30,786 nt of DNA, from the NCBI GenBank assembly GCA_045634305.1, contig JAZQZZ010000042.1:1-30786 (forward strand). Direction: 5' to 3'. Positions 1 through 7,733 of the stretch are shown here, piece after piece. How positions within the stretch are numbered: the first letter of the stretch is position 1; every line of letters begins with the position of its first letter. The DNA is from HGM04593 sp045634305. GTDB taxonomy: Bacteria > Bacteroidota > Bacteroidia > Bacteroidales > Bacteroidaceae. The notes beneath the pieces were generated by a model, which saw only the letters and a program-made list of their open reading frames with translations, searched no databases and had not been told where the DNA came from. The translations under genes were made by a program, and so were the position numbers.

Positions 1-59
1 AAGAATGACGGTGATGCCGACTGGGCAAGAGGGTAGCCAATTATTCCGTATTTTTTCAT
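1..59 (-). CDS. aroE: Shikimate dehydrogenase, N-terminal fragment (cut by window edge)
   Basis: Only the first 19 codons lie in the window. Read on the minus strand from the ATG at 59-57 they give MKKYGIIGYPLAQSASPSF. This matches the start of bacterial shikimate dehydrogenases: a short beta strand, then G-Y-P-L and an S-x-S pair (here S-A-S) that in the family contacts shikimate. The enzyme reduces 3-dehydroshikimate to shikimate with NADPH in the cytoplasm, for aromatic amino acids. The ATG overlaps the menG stop codon in an ATGA arrangement, so the two are probably translationally coupled. The assignment rests on a short stretch plus the Bacteroidales gene order menG-aroE; the rest of the gene is outside the window. 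Confidence 0.75.
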   Translation of the reverse strand, partial: MKKYGIIGYPLAQSASPSF

Positions 60-790
60 TTTGTAGCCAAATAGAATGTACATATGCCGCCGGTGTAACG
101 GCGGAACTCGACCTTGCTGAAGCCTACCTTCTCAAGAATGCCCTGCATGACCTCTCCCTGCGGGAATGCGGCAATGGACTCGGGTAGGTAACGGTAAGCC
201 TTCGCGTCCTTTGAGAACAGGCGTCCCAATGTGGGCATCACGTACTTTGCATATACGGGGAACAGTTGCTTCATTGGGAACTTGGTGGGTGATGACAGTT
301 CAAGAATTACAAGGTGCCCGCCCGGGCGCAGTACGCGGCGCATCTCGCCGAGAGCCTTTTCAAGCTCCTGGAAGTTGCGCACGCCGAACGATGATGTCAG
401 GGCGTCGAAACTATTGTCGGGATAGGATAGTGCAGTGCAGTCCTCTTTCTCGAACCTGATGTTCGTTATTCCCCTTCTGCGGCACTTCTCCCTTGCCACC
501 TGCATCATGCCCTCCGAGATGTCGCATCCTATGATGCTCTCGGGCTTGAGGATATTCTCTATCAGCAGTGCCAGGTCGCCGGTTCCGGTCGCTATGTCAA
601 GCACATTGCGCGGGGCAAATGGCTTTAAAGAGGATATGGCGCGTTTGCGCCATATCCTGTCAATGTTAAAGGATGCAAGGTAATTGAACCTGTCATATTC
701 GTTTGCTATGTTGTCGAACATGGCTTCGACCTGCTCCCTCTTCTTGCCCTCGTTGCTGTAGGGCTTTACCTCTTCGTGCTTATATGCCAT
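56..790 (-). CDS. menG: Demethylmenaquinone methyltransferase (UbiE/MenG family)
   Basis: This 244-residue class I SAM-dependent methyltransferase adds the C-methyl group to demethylmenaquinone, the last step of menaquinone synthesis. The SAM-binding motif I is visible as VLDIATGTGDLA (about residues 63-74), followed by an acidic strand end in IIGCDIS (86-92). The second UbiE signature, RVLRPGGHLVILELSSP, lies at 152-168. The first signature region (YDRFNYLASFNIDRIWRK, 32-49) departs slightly from the family pattern, with F for the usual M and D for the usual H. Length is normal. Ubiquinone is not expected in Bacteroidales, so the MenG role is preferred over UbiE. It sits 12 nt after purC and overlaps aroE by four bases, consistent with one operon. 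Confidence 0.93.
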   Translation of the reverse strand: MAYKHEEVKPYSNEGKKREQVEAMFDNIANEYDRFNYLASFNIDRIWRKRAISSLKPFAPRNVLDIATGTGDLALLIENILKPESIIGCDISEGMMQVAREKCRRRGITNIRFEKEDCTALSYPDNSFDALTSSFGVRNFQELEKALGEMRRVLRPGGHLVILELSSPTKFPMKQLFPVYAKYVMPTLGRLFSKDAKAYRYLPESIAAFPQGEVMQGILEKVGFSKVEFRRYTGGICTFYLATK

Positions 791-802
791 CAGGGTTGTC
801 TG

Positions 803-1747
803 TTATCCGAGATACTCCTTAACGTTCTTATCGATACGTGCGTTGATGTCCTCGCATTCCTCCTTTACGAACTTCTCGCCTGTGATGTTCTCATAGAGCT
901 CGATGTAGCGGTTGCTGATGCTCTCAACAATCTCGTCGGTCATCTCCGGAACCTGCTGGCCCTCCTTGCCCTGGAAACCGTTGTCCATGAGCCACTCGCG
1001 TACGAACTCCTTTGAGAGCTGCTTCTGTGGCTCGCCCTTCTCGAACTTCTCCTCATAAGCCTCAGAGTAGAAATAGCGGCTGCTGTCAGGTGTGTGGATC
1101 TCGTCCATGAGGTAGATTGTACCGTTGTGCTTACCGAACTCGTACTTTGTGTCAACAAGGATAAGGCCTCTCTTTGCCGCAATCTCTGTTCCGCGTGCGA
1201 AGAGTGCCAATGTGTACTTCTCGAGCAACTCATACTCCTCGGGGGTAGCAAGACCCTTTGCAAGAATCTCCTCCTTTGAGATGTCGGCATCGTGCTCGCC
1301 GATCTCGGCCTTTGTAGTAGGTGTGATGATGGGCTGTGGGAACTTCTGGTTCTCCTTCATGCCCTCGGGGAGCTGAACACCGCAGATTTCACGTACGCCG
1401 CTCTTGTAGGCGCGCCATGCCGAACCGCAAAGGTAACCGCGTACAATCATCTCAACAGGGAATCCCTCACACATCACGCCAACGGTAACCATCGGGTCGG
1501 GAGTCGCAAGTTTCCAGTTGGGGCAAATGTCGGTTGTGGCATCAAGGAATTTTGCTGCAATCTGGTTCAGCATCTGTCCCTTGAAGGGGATGCCTTTGGG
1601 GAGAACAACGTCGAATGCAGAGATGCGGTCGGTTGCTACCATAACCAACTTGTCGTCTCCAACGGTGTAAACGTCGCGTACCTTGCCGTGATAAACGTTC
1701 TTCTGGTTCTTGAAATTGAATTCGGTGTTTGTTAATGCTTTTGCCAT
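803..1747 (-). CDS. purC: Phosphoribosylaminoimidazole-succinocarboxamide synthase (SAICAR synthetase)
   Basis: The 314-residue product joins CAIR and aspartate using ATP to make SAICAR in purine biosynthesis. The N-terminal nucleotide-binding segment GKVRDVYTVGDDKLVMVATD (21-40) and RISAFDVVLP (41-50) are typical. Family signature 1 is seen in FPVEMIVRGYLCGSAW (96-111) and signature 2 in LILVDTKYEFG (about 195-205), followed by the DEIHTPDSSRY substrate-loop region. At over 300 residues it is the longer form of the enzyme rather than the roughly 240-residue form of E. coli. It follows phoH by 24 nt and precedes menG by 12 nt on the same strand. Grouping with phoH and menG is conserved context, not a shared pathway. 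Confidence 0.97.
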   Translation of the reverse strand: MAKALTNTEFNFKNQKNVYHGKVRDVYTVGDDKLVMVATDRISAFDVVLPKGIPFKGQMLNQIAAKFLDATTDICPNWKLATPDPMVTVGVMCEGFPVEMIVRGYLCGSAWRAYKSGVREICGVQLPEGMKENQKFPQPIITPTTKAEIGEHDADISKEEILAKGLATPEEYELLEKYTLALFARGTEIAAKRGLILVDTKYEFGKHNGTIYLMDEIHTPDSSRYFYSEAYEEKFEKGEPQKQLSKEFVREWLMDNGFQGKEGQQVPEMTDEIVESISNRYIELYENITGEKFVKEECEDINARIDKNVKEYLG

Positions 1748-1771
1748 TGTATTATTGTTTTTAAGTTATTG

Positions 1772-2737
1772 TCAACTATTTTTGTTATTCTTCTCTGCTG
1801 CCTGTTTCTCGTGTTTTTCATATGCTTCGACAATGCGTGTCACAAGCTTGTGGCGCACGATATCCTTTTTGGTGAGTGTTACAAAACCTATTCCCGGCAC
1901 GCCATTGAGCACGCGTTGGGCATGCAACAGACCCGATGTGTTGCTTTGCGGCAGGTCAATCTGTGTGAGGTCGCCGGTGATAATCATCTTTGTGTTGTTG
2001 CCCATGCGGGTGAGGAACATCTTTATTTGCTGCGGGGTGGTATTCTGCGCCTCGTCAAGTATAACCACAGCATCGTTGAGTGTGCGGCCGCGCATGAATG
2101 CGAGCGGAGCAATCTGTATAACGTTGCTGTCCATGTGCTCCTTGAGCTTTGCAAGCGGTATCATGTCCTCGAGGGCATCATACAGCGGTTGCAGGTAAGG
2201 GTCAATCTTGTCGCGCATGTCACCGGGCAGAAATCCCAGTTTCTCGCCGGCTTCAACCGCCGGACGGCTGAGTATTATTTTTCTTATTTCACGGTTCTTC
2301 AAGGCCTTTACGGCAAGTGCTATGGCCATGTAGGTTTTTCCTGTTCCGGCAGGTCCCACGGCGAACAGCATGTCGTTCTTCTTGTACTCCTCGACAAGGC
2401 GACACTGGTTTTCGGTGCGTGGATAGATGGGGCGGCCATTGATGTTATAGACAATTACATTGCTGTCGCTGCCTTTGTCGCCGCGTTTTCCGTTGACTGC
2501 ATCAATTATAGCCTCTTCGTTCAGGCTGTTGTATTTATTGCAGTACTCCTTGAGCAGGTCAATTACCCTGCCAAAACGCTCCAGCTCATCATCGTCGCCC
2601 AATGCCTTGATGATGTTGTCACGTGCAACGATGCGGAGCTTGGGGTGCAGCTTCTTGAGCATCTGCAGGTGTATGTTCCCGGCTCCGTAGAAACCGACGG
2701 GGTCAATACCGTCGAGTATGAAATGGCGTTCTATCAT
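1772..2737 (-). CDS. phoH: PhoH family ATPase
   Basis: This cytoplasmic P-loop ATPase has 321 residues, normal for PhoH-like proteins. The Walker A motif is GPAGTGKT (128-135) and Walker B is VVILDEAQ (224-231). The LSRPAVEAGEKLGFLPGD segment (156-173) and the ITGDLTQIDLPQ segment (253-264) are also characteristic. The first 90 residues would hold the small alpha/beta region found before the ATPase domain in this family. Biochemical function is not settled; relatives are linked to RNA metabolism or stress, and the name comes from phosphate-starvation regulation in E. coli. It is first in the phoH-purC-menG-aroE operon, with a well-spaced promoter at 2768-2798. A 331-codon open frame on the other strand is a shadow. 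Confidence 0.95.
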   Translation of the reverse strand: MIERHFILDGIDPVGFYGAGNIHLQMLKKLHPKLRIVARDNIIKALGDDDELERFGRVIDLLKEYCNKYNSLNEEAIIDAVNGKRGDKGSDSNVIVYNINGRPIYPRTENQCRLVEEYKKNDMLFAVGPAGTGKTYMAIALAVKALKNREIRKIILSRPAVEAGEKLGFLPGDMRDKIDPYLQPLYDALEDMIPLAKLKEHMDSNVIQIAPLAFMRGRTLNDAVVILDEAQNTTPQQIKMFLTRMGNNTKMIITGDLTQIDLPQSNTSGLLHAQRVLNGVPGIGFVTLTKKDIVRHKLVTRIVEAYEKHEKQAAEKNNKNS

Positions 2738-2767
2738 CTATTGTTTTTCAAATCTATAAATTAGGTG

Positions 2768-2798
2768 CGAAGATAACCATTTATCTTCGCTTGGCAAA
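2768..2798 (-). promoter_or_regulatory. Bacteroidetes-type promoter for the phoH operon
   Basis: Read on the minus strand there is TTTG (2798-2795), a spacer of exactly 19 nt, and TATCTTCG (2775-2768). This fits the Bacteroidetes housekeeping promoter (TTTG, about 19-20 nt, TAnnTTTG) with one mismatch in the -7 element. The phoH ATG follows about 30 nt downstream. The -7 element lies in a perfect inverted repeat, GCGAAGATAA-ccat-TTATCTTCGC (2767-2790), which could also act as an operator or as a 3' hairpin for the hydrogenase gene that ends at 2818. Confidence 0.6.
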
Positions 2799-2817
2799 AT
2801 TTTAGAAGCCGAGTTCC

Positions 2818-4239
2818 TTATCTCTTCTTTACTTCGGCTTCAAAGCGGCGTGTAGCCTCTCCGCCTTGGCTGCATGTGCAAGGGCCTGTGATGCAACCAC
2901 CGGGACACGACATAACCTCGACCAATTTGCCCGGGCATTTGCCTGTCTTTGCATAGCCTTTGAGCAGTGCAATATTCTTCTTGTTCAGGTCGGCAATCAC
3001 CACACCTTCTAGGTTCTCGTCGCCTATGTGGTTCTTTACGGCCGTGAATACACCTGCTGTTTTAGCGAAATTATGCGCGTCGCGGCATGCGCTTTCTGGT
3101 GGGGTATAGGGCATTGTGCTTTCAATGTCAATTCCCAAACCTTGCAGTATGGCATCTATCTCGCGGAATGTCAGTACGAAGTTGACATTCTTGTCGGCTG
3201 CCCCCTCGGCTTTCTTCGAAGCGCATGGGGATATGAACACGGTTATGCACTCCTCGCCGAACTTCTCTTTGGCGTATAAGGCAGTGTAGTGCATCGGTGA
3301 GCCGGTAGACGATACGTATTTGACAATCTCGGGGATGTGTTTCTTTGCAAGGTTTACGTATGCCGGGCAACAGCTCGTTGTCATGAATGGCTGTCCTTCT
3401 TCCATTTTCTCCTTCAGCTCCTCGGCTTCACGGCGAATGGTCTCCTCGGCGCCATATGCAACCTCTATTATATCGTTGAATCCCATGGCTTTCAGTGCGC
3501 CGTATACCTGTTCGATGGGCTTGCCGAACTGTGCAAGTACGGATGGCGCAACCATGGCAATCACCTTTTTGCCGGCGCGCATCTCCTTTAGCACGTCAAA
3601 GGCCTCGCATCTGTCAAATATAGCACCAAAGGGGCAGGCATTGAGGCATTTGCCACAGTAGATGCATTTGTCACTGTCGATATGCTCAACACCATATTCA
3701 TCTTTTGAAATGGCTTTCACAGGGCATGCCTCTTCGCATGGAACCGGCATGTATATAATTGCATGGTAGGGGCACACTTGATGACATTTGCCGCAACTGA
3801 TACACTTGTCGTGGTCAATGTGTGCCTTGCCTTCCTTGTCGTATGTTATGGCGTCTTTGGGACAGTTTGTGTAGCAGGGGCGTGCAACGCAACCACGGCA
3901 AAGGTTCGACACCTCGTAGTTGCTCTTGACGCACGATGAACAGGCCTCGTCCATCACATGCAGAAGTTTTCTGTTGTCGTTGTGGTTGTTGCCTGTGAGC
4001 ATCAGTCGTGCATAGCTGCTCAATGGTGTCATCTCGTCTGTCTCATCCTGCATGGTGAAACCCATCATTGCCATAGTCTTGTACTTTATTACGGCGCGCT
4101 CCTTGTGTATGCAGCATCGCCCTTTAGGCTTTTGGTTACGTGGGTACATCTCGTATGGCATACGGTCAATCTTCTGCAGAAGTTCGTTGTTCTTCCACAT
4201 TGCCACAAGTTTCGATAAAAGACGATAACGGACGAACAT
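2818..4239 (-). CDS. hydA: Monomeric [FeFe] hydrogenase with N-terminal ferredoxin-type Fe-S domains
   Basis: This 473-residue protein carries all three H-cluster motifs: P1 TSCCPAY (288-294, Cys290 and Cys291), P2 SPCASKKAE (337-345, Cys339) and P3 EVMSCPGGC (441-449, Cys445 and Cys449). Family members reversibly convert protons and electrons to H2. Before the catalytic domain are a cysteine-rich segment (Cys100, 103, 114, 117, 122, 126) and a two-cluster ferredoxin region with CISCGKCHQVCP (146-157), CEEACP (168-173) and CIYCGKCLNACP (192-203). No signal peptide is seen, so it is probably cytoplasmic and ferredoxin-linked. P1 ending in AY and P2 beginning SPC resemble what I recall of group B enzymes, but I cannot place it phylogenetically. 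It is divergent from hydE-hydG, which supply its cofactor. Confidence 0.88.
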   Translation of the reverse strand: MFVRYRLLSKLVAMWKNNELLQKIDRMPYEMYPRNQKPKGRCCIHKERAVIKYKTMAMMGFTMQDETDEMTPLSSYARLMLTGNNHNDNRKLLHVMDEACSSCVKSNYEVSNLCRGCVARPCYTNCPKDAITYDKEGKAHIDHDKCISCGKCHQVCPYHAIIYMPVPCEEACPVKAISKDEYGVEHIDSDKCIYCGKCLNACPFGAIFDRCEAFDVLKEMRAGKKVIAMVAPSVLAQFGKPIEQVYGALKAMGFNDIIEVAYGAEETIRREAEELKEKMEEGQPFMTTSCCPAYVNLAKKHIPEIVKYVSSTGSPMHYTALYAKEKFGEECITVFISPCASKKAEGAADKNVNFVLTFREIDAILQGLGIDIESTMPYTPPESACRDAHNFAKTAGVFTAVKNHIGDENLEGVVIADLNKKNIALLKGYAKTGKCPGKLVEVMSCPGGCITGPCTCSQGGEATRRFEAEVKKR

Positions 4240-4271
4240 ATGTAATTATGGTTAGTTTCTAAATTTTGCAG

Positions 4272-4309
4272 TAAAAATAGTTAAAAAACTACTAATTCAA
4301 CTATTTTTG
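4272..4309. promoter_or_regulatory. Divergent promoter pair between the hydrogenase gene and hydE
   Basis: The intergenic region holds a perfect inverted repeat with arms AAAAATAGTT (4273-4282) and AACTATTTTT (4299-4308). The right arm gives TATTTTTG (4302-4309) on the plus strand, an exact match to the Bacteroidetes -7 element TAnnTTTG. The left arm gives TATTTTTA (4279-4272) on the minus strand, one mismatch. Each would fire outward, towards hydE (ATG 4338) and the hydrogenase gene (ATG 4239). No clear -33 TTTG is seen at the right distance for either, so each may depend on a regulator. The call is an inference from sequence. Confidence 0.45.
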
Positions 4310-4337
4310 CAACAATGTTTTTTGTTTGGACAAGAAA

Positions 4338-5390
4338 ATGACGGAAAATGGGTTTGATAATCTCCGCGAACGGCTTCTTTCGGGCGATGTTATGTCGGCC
4401 GACATGTGGCGTGCTTTGCTTGTTGAACCCGATGCAGGGCAGTGGGAGTGCTTGGCTCGGAGTGCCCGCGAAGTGTCGCAGAAACATTTCGGGAAAGGTG
4501 TGTATGTCAGGGCTCTCATTGAAATAAGTTCCTATTGCCGCAACAACTGCAATTATTGCGGTTTGCGTTGCAGCAACAGTCTGGCACAGCGTTACAGGCT
4601 CTCAAAAGAGGAAATCCTTGAGTGTTGCCGCCATGCTTCAGCACTTGGTTTCAATACTTTTGTTTTGCAGGGTGGCGAGGACCCGCAAATGTGTGATGAG
4701 TGGCTTGCCAATGTAGTTGCAGCAATACGTGCCGAGTTCCCGGCAAAGGCAATAACCCTTTCTGTAGGTGAGCGTTCAATGGAAGGCTATTCGTTGCTGC
4801 GCAATGCCGGTGCCGACCGTTATCTGCTGCGTCACGAGACTGCCAACAATGAACATTATTCTTTACTGCATCCCCAAACAATGAGTGCCTGTAATCGTCG
4901 TCGCTGTCTTGCCGACCTTAAAACGCTCGGTTATCAGGTGGGCAGTGGAATGATGATTGGTTCGCCGGGGCAGACTGTGGAACATCTTGTAGAGGATTTG
5001 ATGTTCCTTGATTGTCTGCAACCACAGATGATTGGCATAGGACCTTTTGTACCAGCTGCGGGAACGCCGTTTGCCGGTGAACCGGCCGGCAGTGTGGAGC
5101 GTACATTGCAACTCATCTCCATTCTGCGCCTTCGTTTCCCTAAAGCACTCATCCCCGCCACTACAGCGTTGGCTACATTGTGCGAGGATGGCACATGCCG
5201 CGCCATTCTTGCCGGTGCAAATGTTGTTATGCCAAACGTTACGCCATTGCATTATCGCGCTAAATACTCTATCTACGACAATAAAAAGAGTAGCGGAAGC
5301 GAATCGGCACAGCAACTTGATTTACTTGCTGAAAAATTAGAGGAAATTGGCTATAAAATAGACTTCTCCCGTGGAGATTATTCCAAATGA
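4338..5390 (+). CDS. hydE: [FeFe] hydrogenase H-cluster radical SAM maturase HydE
   Basis: HydE is a radical SAM enzyme needed with HydF and HydG to build the di-iron subcluster of [FeFe] hydrogenase. The radical SAM motif lies in SSYCRNNCNYCGLR (CxxxCxxC; Cys67, 71 and 74 when counted from the ATG at 4338). The following LQGGEDP (about 127-133) matches the GGE SAM-contacting segment. The length of 350 residues is typical. The open frame extends four codons upstream to a TTG at 4326; the ATG at 4338 is preferred because it gives the usual N-terminus and leaves room for the leader. The stop codon (5388-5390) is one base before the hydG ATG at 5392, so the two are surely co-transcribed. Confidence 0.95.
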   Translation: MTENGFDNLRERLLSGDVMSADMWRALLVEPDAGQWECLARSAREVSQKHFGKGVYVRALIEISSYCRNNCNYCGLRCSNSLAQRYRLSKEEILECCRHASALGFNTFVLQGGEDPQMCDEWLANVVAAIRAEFPAKAITLSVGERSMEGYSLLRNAGADRYLLRHETANNEHYSLLHPQTMSACNRRRCLADLKTLGYQVGSGMMIGSPGQTVEHLVEDLMFLDCLQPQMIGIGPFVPAAGTPFAGEPAGSVERTLQLISILRLRFPKALIPATTALATLCEDGTCRAILAGANVVMPNVTPLHYRAKYSIYDNKKSSGSESAQQLDLLAEKLEEIGYKIDFSRGDYSK

Positions 5391-5391
5391 T

Positions 5392-6810
5392 ATGTACAAC
5401 CCCAAATCGACAATAGCAACAGAATTCATTTGTGACAGCGAGATACGCTCCACAATGCAGTATGCGCGTGAGAATAGCGACAATCTTATGCTTGTGCAGG
5501 AGGTACTCGACAAGGCGCGCTGCTTTAAGGGAATAACTCACCGCGAGGCGGCTGTACTCCTTGAGTGCAACGACCCTGCCGTGGTGCAGCAGATATATGC
5601 CCTTGCAAATGAGATAAAGCACCGTTTCTATGGCAACCGCATAGTAATGTTCGCACCGTTGTACCTTTCGAACTATTGCATCAATGGTTGCGTATATTGT
5701 CCCTACCACGCAAAGAACAAGAGCATACGCCGCAAGAAACTCTCACAGGACGAAATACGTGCCGAGGTGATTGCCTTGCAGGATCTGGGACACAAGCGCC
5801 TTGCACTGGAGGCCGGCGAACATCCGCTCATGAATCCCATAGAATACATTCTCGAAAGTATAGAAACTATCTACAGCATAAAGCACAGGAACGGTGCCAT
5901 TCGTCGTGTGAATGTGAACATTGCGGCAACCACTGTCGAGAACTACCGTCGCTTGCGCGATGCCGGTATAGGTACATATATTCTCTTTCAGGAGACATAT
6001 AACAAGGCAAATTATGAGGCACTGCATCCGACAGGTCCAAAGAAGGATTATGCCTGGCACACCGAGGCTATGGACCGCGCAATGCAGGGCGGCATAGATG
6101 ATGTAGGCATTGGAGTGCTCTTTGGACTGGAGACCTACCGCTATGACTTTGTTGGTCTCTTGATGCATGCCGAGCATCTTGAGGCAACATATGGAGTGGG
6201 GCCGCATACCATCAGTGTACCGCGCCTTTGCAAGGCCGATGATGTTGACACTGCCGATTTTGAGAACGCCGTGCCCGATGACATTTTCTACAAGATTGTT
6301 GCCATAATACGCATTGCCGTGCCATATACCGGAATGATAATCTCCACACGAGAGAGTGCCAAGAGCCGCGAGCGCCTGCTCGAACTTGGAATCTCACAGA
6401 TAAGCGGCGGCTCACGTACCAGCGTAGGCGGCTATGTGACCGAAGAAACACCCGACGAGAACTCCTCGCAGTTCGATATTGCAGACCACCGTATGCTCGA
6501 CGAGGTGGTACAGTGGTTACTTGACCTTGAGCACATCCCCAGCTTCTGCACCGCCTGCTACCGCGAGGGACGCACCGGTGACCGCTTCATGACACTGCTG
6601 AAGAATGGGCAGATATCAAACTGCTGCCTCCCGAATGCACTTATAACATTGAAGGAGTATATCAGGGACTATGCCTCGCCCGCCACACGCGAAAAAGGCG
6701 AAGCGATGATAAAGCGCCTGCTTGCCGATGTGCCCAACGAACGCGCCCGTGCCAAAGCTGCCGAATATTTGGAGCGCATAGACAACGGCGAAAGGGATTT
6801 CAGGTTTTGA
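5392..6810 (+). CDS. hydG: [FeFe] hydrogenase H-cluster radical SAM maturase HydG (tyrosine lyase)
   Basis: HydG cleaves tyrosine to p-cresol and dehydroglycine, supplying CO and CN- ligands for the H-cluster. The radical SAM motif is NYCINGCVYCPYH (Cys96, 100 and 103) and the C-terminal cluster motif is CTAC followed 22 residues later by cysteine (Cys386, 389 and 412), counting from the ATG at 5392. These are the same positions as in the characterised Clostridium acetobutylicum enzyme, which supports 5392 as the start. A start seven codons upstream (ATG at 5371) would overlap hydE and shift all of them. The product is then 472 residues. It converges with a hypothetical gene 10 nt downstream, which separates it from hydF. 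Confidence 0.97.
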   Translation: MYNPKSTIATEFICDSEIRSTMQYARENSDNLMLVQEVLDKARCFKGITHREAAVLLECNDPAVVQQIYALANEIKHRFYGNRIVMFAPLYLSNYCINGCVYCPYHAKNKSIRRKKLSQDEIRAEVIALQDLGHKRLALEAGEHPLMNPIEYILESIETIYSIKHRNGAIRRVNVNIAATTVENYRRLRDAGIGTYILFQETYNKANYEALHPTGPKKDYAWHTEAMDRAMQGGIDDVGIGVLFGLETYRYDFVGLLMHAEHLEATYGVGPHTISVPRLCKADDVDTADFENAVPDDIFYKIVAIIRIAVPYTGMIISTRESAKSRERLLELGISQISGGSRTSVGGYVTEETPDENSSQFDIADHRMLDEVVQWLLDLEHIPSFCTACYREGRTGDRFMTLLKNGQISNCCLPNALITLKEYIRDYASPATREKGEAMIKRLLADVPNERARAKAAEYLERIDNGERDFRF

Positions 6811-6811
6811 A

Positions 6812-6827
6812 AATGTAAACTTACATT
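6812..6827. terminator. Weak two-way hairpin between hydG and the converging hypothetical gene
   Basis: AATGTAA (6812-6818) and TTACATT (6821-6827) form a 6-7 bp stem with almost no loop, between the hydG stop and the stop of the opposite gene. There is no clear T-tract on either strand, so termination is only a guess from position. Confidence 0.25.
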
Positions 6828-7366
6828 CCGTAAAAATCAATGTAGTCCAATTGAAAAGTTGCGATTAAATCATCGTTCGTATCGAAAAAGATATATTCCA
6901 ATTTTATATCTGCCAATTTAAAAACTTTGGAGAGTGATATGTTATACTTTGCCAAAATTTCTTTAGCGGAAGAAAATATTTCGCTTTTTGTGCTTTCTTT
7001 GGAATTGGTTATGAAATCGTTCCATTTGCTTTCGCTTATTTTCGATTTGTCGAATTCAACTTGGTATGAGTAAGTGATTAGTTGGTCGGTGATTTTAACT
7101 TTTTTGAGAATCAAATAGTTTCCAATTCTTGTAGGTGCTTCTTTACTGAACTTTTCGCATCTTTCTATAAAACCATTCTTGTATGCGATTGCCAATTCCA
7201 TATCTTCTTCATTGGCATAGCTGTTTAGTTTGACGATGTCTATTGCCTTTGGCTTTTCACTGTGTACAATATGTCTATCGGTTTTGTCTTTTATGATGCG
7301 GATAGATAAAAAAACTATGACAGCACACAATAAAATCAACGTTGAGTAATATAAAACATTTTTCAT
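6821..7366 (-). CDS. Hypothetical protein with an N-terminal membrane anchor
   Basis: I do not recognise this protein. From the ATG at 7366 it is 181 residues, starting MKNVLYYSTLILLCAVIVFL, which is one transmembrane segment or uncleaved signal anchor. A polar, lysine-rich domain of about 150 residues follows, with no cysteine motif and no catalytic signature visible. The frame stays open upstream to 7456 (211 residues), but that would place about 30 extra residues before the hydrophobic segment, so the inner start is preferred. The gene is clearly richer in A+T than hydG and hydF and is inverted relative to both, which suggests it was inserted into a hydE-hydG-hydF unit. A TATCTTCG -7-like element at 7631-7624 could drive it with a leader of about 250 nt. 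Confidence 0.6.
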   Translation of the reverse strand: MKNVLYYSTLILLCAVIVFLSIRIIKDKTDRHIVHSEKPKAIDIVKLNSYANEEDMELAIAYKNGFIERCEKFSKEAPTRIGNYLILKKVKITDQLITYSYQVEFDKSKISESKWNDFITNSKESTKSEIFSSAKEILAKYNISLSKVFKLADIKLEYIFFDTNDDLIATFQLDYIDFYGM

Positions 7367-7480
7367 AATTACTGGATTTTTATTGTTAAACATTTGGTAT
7401 TGTTCCATAAAATCCGCGCGTGAGTATATAAAAAGAAAAGCGCAGACCCTCGTCATACGCCTCCTGGTTCACCACAAACC

Positions 7481-7583
7481 ATTACAATCTATGAGAAAGC
7501 CCGCGCCTGTGCGCAAACTCTCAACGATTGTAATATATTGCTCGTTCATTACTCGAGGTGGTGATTCAGAGGCGACTGAGCAA
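7481..7583 (-). other. Two adjacent imperfect hairpins in the leader of the hypothetical gene
   Basis: The first hairpin has outer arms ATTACAATC (7481-7489) and GATTGTAAT (7526-7534), a middle helix TGAGA/TCTCA (7492-7496 and 7519-7523), and a GCGC-ctgt-GCGC tip (7503-7514). The second has arms TTGCTC (7538-7543) and GAGCAA (7578-7583). They lie upstream of the minus-strand hypothetical gene and before the hydF promoter. They may be a leader RNA structure or an interspersed repeat; neither can be decided from one copy. Nothing else is visible in the gene-free stretch 7367-7677. Confidence 0.4.
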
Positions 7584-7677
7584 ATTATGTAAAATGTTTG
7601 TATTCGGTTGCCCGATTACATTGCGAAGATAGATTAAAGTTTGTAAATAATGAAATTTTTAATGTGAAAAAGGGTGT

Positions 7678-7708
7678 TTTGTAAATACAACTTTTTTTGT
7701 TTCCTTTG
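7678..7708 (+). promoter_or_regulatory. Bacteroidetes-type promoter for hydF
   Basis: TTTG (7678-7681), a 19-nt spacer and TTCCTTTG (7701-7708) match the Bacteroidetes promoter with one mismatch in the -7 element (T for A at its second base). The hydF ATG is at 7734, leaving a short leader. hydF therefore seems to be transcribed independently of hydE-hydG. Confidence 0.5.
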
Positions 7709-7733
7709 CATCTGTTTAACACCATTAATTACC

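Noticed and set aside
1769..2764. 331-codon plus-strand frame opposite phoH
   Set aside because: Complete overlap with a well-supported gene; composition has no family features. The same holds for 7760-8764 (minus) opposite hydF and other antisense frames.
4326..4337. TTG start for hydE
   Set aside because: An ATG four codons later is more usual and still leaves a full-length protein.
5371..5391. Upstream ATG for hydG
   Set aside because: It would overlap hydE and shift all catalytic cysteines by seven from the positions in the characterised clostridial enzyme; 5392 fits exactly.
7367..7456. Upstream ATG (7456) for the hypothetical membrane protein
   Set aside because: Would put 30 residues before the membrane anchor; the inner ATG at 7366 gives a normal signal anchor. 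Not fully excluded.
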